7,408 nt of DNA, from assembly GCA_037131655.1 (NCBI GenBank), contig JBAXQP010000134.1, positions 1 through 7,408 on the forward strand, given 5' to 3'. Shown here piece by piece: positions 5,780 through 7,408 of this stretch. The position numbers and the translations under genes are program-made. The stretch's first letter is position 1. Every line of letters begins with the position of its first letter. The notes beneath the pieces are model-generated. The model saw only the letters and a list, made by a program, of their open reading frames with translations, searched no databases and was not told the DNA's origin. The DNA is from a bacterium. GTDB taxonomy: Bacteria > Armatimonadota > Fimbriimonadia > Fimbriimonadales > JBAXQP01.

Positions 5780-6514
5780 ATGTATGGCACTTATATGAAT
5801 GTCGCGACCGTCACGATTGGAACGATTATCGGAGTGACGGTTGGTAAAAGGCTGAAGCCTCATTATAAAGAACTCACAATGCACGCTTTGGGGCTGGCAA
5901 CTTTGGCGATGGGCGCACAGATGTTTATGGCCGCCCCGAACGCAATCATCGGGATCGTATCAATCGTCAGCGTAATCGTCGGCGGCTTGATTGGCGAGCT
6001 GATTGGGATTGAAAAAGGGCTGAATGCCATAGGCGAGTATGCCCAAAAACGATTGCCAAACGGTGACGGCAGTCACTTTCAACAAGCTTTTGTGACCACA
6101 AGCATAGTATTCTGCGTTGGCCCGATGACGATTATTGGGTGCTTACAAGACGGATTAGGTCAGGGGTTCCAACTTCTGGCGCTTAAAAGTATTTTAGACC
6201 TCTTTTCATCCACTTTCTTCGCTGCGGCCTTTGGATGGGGTGTATTACTCTCTGCCGGTACGGTTTTAGTGGCTCAGGGATCGCTGACCATCGCTGCCGG
6301 CACATTAAGCGGAATGGCCAAAACCGACCCCACAATGCTGGCGATGACCGCCGCTGGGGGCATTATTTTATTAGGCATCGGCTTTCGTCTTTTGGAAATG
6401 AAAAATATCCGTGTCTCGAATCTAATCCCAGGTCTAGCGCTCGCTCCGTTAATCATTTGGTTCTTAATCAATCAGGGTTGGTACAACTACCTTGTTTCGA
6501 TAGTGAACAAGTAA
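5780..6514 (+). CDS. DUF554 family integral membrane protein
   Basis: This 244-residue membrane protein belongs to the DUF554 (YdfK/YqgA-type) family, whose function is not established. It shows about seven hydrophobic segments, near residues 4-21, 34-52, 55-76, 103-121, 141-168, 185-205 and 213-230. Family blocks are present in order: VGGLIGELIGIEKGLNAIGE (68-87), the signature FCVGPMTIIGCLQDGL (111-126), ALKSILDLFSSTFFA (134-148), and GGIILLGIGFRLLEMKNIRV (193-212). Full family length is present. The start aligns with the usual MxGTxxNxxxIxxG opening, which supports 5780 over the Met five residues later. No Shine-Dalgarno precedes the ATG. The gene stands alone: a 204-nt gap separates it from the isomerase-like gene, and it converges on the kinase gene 63 nt away. 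A transport role is often suspected but unproven. Confidence 0.9.
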   Translation: MYGTYMNVATVTIGTIIGVTVGKRLKPHYKELTMHALGLATLAMGAQMFMAAPNAIIGIVSIVSVIVGGLIGELIGIEKGLNAIGEYAQKRLPNGDGSHFQQAFVTTSIVFCVGPMTIIGCLQDGLGQGFQLLALKSILDLFSSTFFAAAFGWGVLLSAGTVLVAQGSLTIAAGTLSGMAKTDPTMLAMTAAGGIILLGIGFRLLEMKNIRVSNLIPGLALAPLIIWFLINQGWYNYLVSIVNK

Positions 6515-6577
6515 ACGTTAACGACGGGTCTTCTCCCAATAGAAGTGTCCGCTTAATAAGCTGCATTAATATTCCCT

Positions 6578-7408
6578 CTAAATCCACTTAACTGTTACAC
6601 CTGAAGAAGAGGGGGAAAGTGCGAGGAATTGTTCGGCTCCGGCTTTTTGGAGGGCGTCTTTGGTAGTTTGGGGATCAAGAGTGAGGACGATAATCGTTCC
6701 GCCGCCACCGGCTCCAGCGAGTTTGGCGCCTATTGCTCCGCCTTCTAATGCTGCTTTGATGAGGCATTCGTTTGATTCACCGCTTCCGCCTAATTCGCGG
6801 ACGATTGCGTGATTTTCATTCATCAGTTCGCCCACGGTTTGCCAATCTTTTGAAAGCAGCGCCCCTTTTCCAACGCGGGCTAGTTCCGCAATCCGCTCCA
6901 TGCTTTTAACAACTAATGGTTCACCTTCTTCCCATCTCAGGCGAACGCTCTTGTGCATTTTGCCGGAATGGCGTGAAACTCCAGTGTGAGCTAGCAGCAT
7001 CGGAAGCTCGTTGACGTGCTTTGAAAGGCTTTCGACGGTTGCAAAAGGTTCCGTTCCGGGTTTATGTTGAAGTTTTTCTTTGCCTCTGAAGTCCATATAG
7101 TTGAGGCCGCCCAAGGAAGTCATGTATTGGTCTTGATAGCCGCAAATAATGCCCATGCGGTGGAATTCGCATTCTCCGACCATCTCAGCAAGCTGCCAGT
7201 TGTTCCATTCGACATTGGAATAGGATAGAATGGCCGCCATGATTGCGGTGAGAATAGCGGTCGATCCGGCTAGCCCTGCTTGCATCGGCACATCCGTCTC
7301 GGCAGTCAGCTTGAAACAACATCGCATGGGGAATTCAATGGCAACTTTGGAAGTTTGTCCAGTCTTGTGAAAATCAACGAGATAACTAAAAGCTGCTCGA
7401 GCTACATC
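6578..7408 (-). CDS. GHMP-family sugar kinase, glucuronokinase-like (N-terminus beyond window)
   Basis: The open frame runs without a stop to the right edge, so 276 residues are visible and the N-terminus (probably some 80 residues) is missing. An internal Met at 7327 is not the start. The ATP-binding GHMP motif 2 is PMQAGLAGSTAI (7253-7288). Motif 3, GAKLAGAGGGG, lies near 6698-6730. Between them GIICGYQDQYMTSLGGLNYMDF closely resembles plant glucuronokinases, which phosphorylate D-glucuronate at C1. Bacterial relatives may act on other sugars, such as heptose-7-phosphate or arabinose-type substrates, so the substrate is inferred. The gene converges on the DUF554 gene. An upstream partner, perhaps a nucleotidyltransferase, would lie to the right of the window. 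Confidence 0.85.
   Translation of the reverse strand, partial: DVARAAFSYLVDFHKTGQTSKVAIEFPMRCCFKLTAETDVPMQAGLAGSTAILTAIMAAILSYSNVEWNNWQLAEMVGECEFHRMGIICGYQDQYMTSLGGLNYMDFRGKEKLQHKPGTEPFATVESLSKHVNELPMLLAHTGVSRHSGKMHKSVRLRWEEGEPLVVKSMERIAELARVGKGALLSKDWQTVGELMNENHAIVRELGGSGESNECLIKAALEGGAIGAKLAGAGGGGTIIVLTLDPQTTKDALQKAGAEQFLALSPSSSGVTVKWI

Noticed and set aside
6515..6577. Possible bidirectional terminator between the DUF554 and kinase genes
   Set aside because: Only short symmetric words occur (CGTTAACG, and GCTTA-A-TAAGC with a 1-nt centre). No stem with a workable loop and T-run is visible.

Overview
This 7.4 kb window has roughly even base composition and six protein-coding genes. All six are ordinary bacterial chromosomal families: a phosphate-binding-type lipoprotein, a TldE/PmbA protein, a URO-D-fold protein, a fucose-isomerase-like protein, a DUF554 membrane protein and a GHMP sugar kinase. 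I see no tRNA, rRNA, CRISPR array, transposase, integrase or phage gene. The lipobox lipoprotein points to a bacterium. The mix of a non-heme URO-D protein, a COG2407-type isomerase, a glucuronokinase-like kinase and GTAGGGGC-type intergenic palindromes suggests an uncultured environmental lineage of the Armatimonadota/Planctomycetota kind. That placement is only an impression.

Layout from left to right. A PstS-like substrate-binding lipoprotein (56-1117, minus) is divergent from a TldE/PmbA gene (1239-2576, plus). They share a 121-nt AT-rich control region that holds a 7+7 bp dyad just upstream of tldE. The TldE gene ends in a clear hairpin (2596-2626). A 441-nt gene-free stretch follows, packed with palindromes: a triple nested REP-type element (2699-2754), an 8-bp hairpin (2768-2790) and a degenerate second repeat interrupted by AT-rich sequence (2871-2946). 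Next comes a tight two-gene operon: a URO-D superfamily protein (3018-4241) and a fucose/arabinose-isomerase-like protein (4253-5575), 11 nt apart. After a 204-nt gap lies a DUF554 membrane protein (5780-6514) that appears to be leaderless. It converges on a GHMP-family kinase (6578 to the right edge, minus) whose N-terminus lies beyond the window.

Functionally, the isomerase-like protein and the kinase both belong to sugar-handling superfamilies, and the URO-D partner is of unknown substrate. The operon is the best candidate here for an undescribed pathway. Both of its proteins keep their fold-level hallmarks but appear to have altered active-site positions (the URO-D HxCG-type zinc site and the FucI catalytic Glu). 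TldE normally works with TldD, and PstS with PstCAB. None of those partners is present here.
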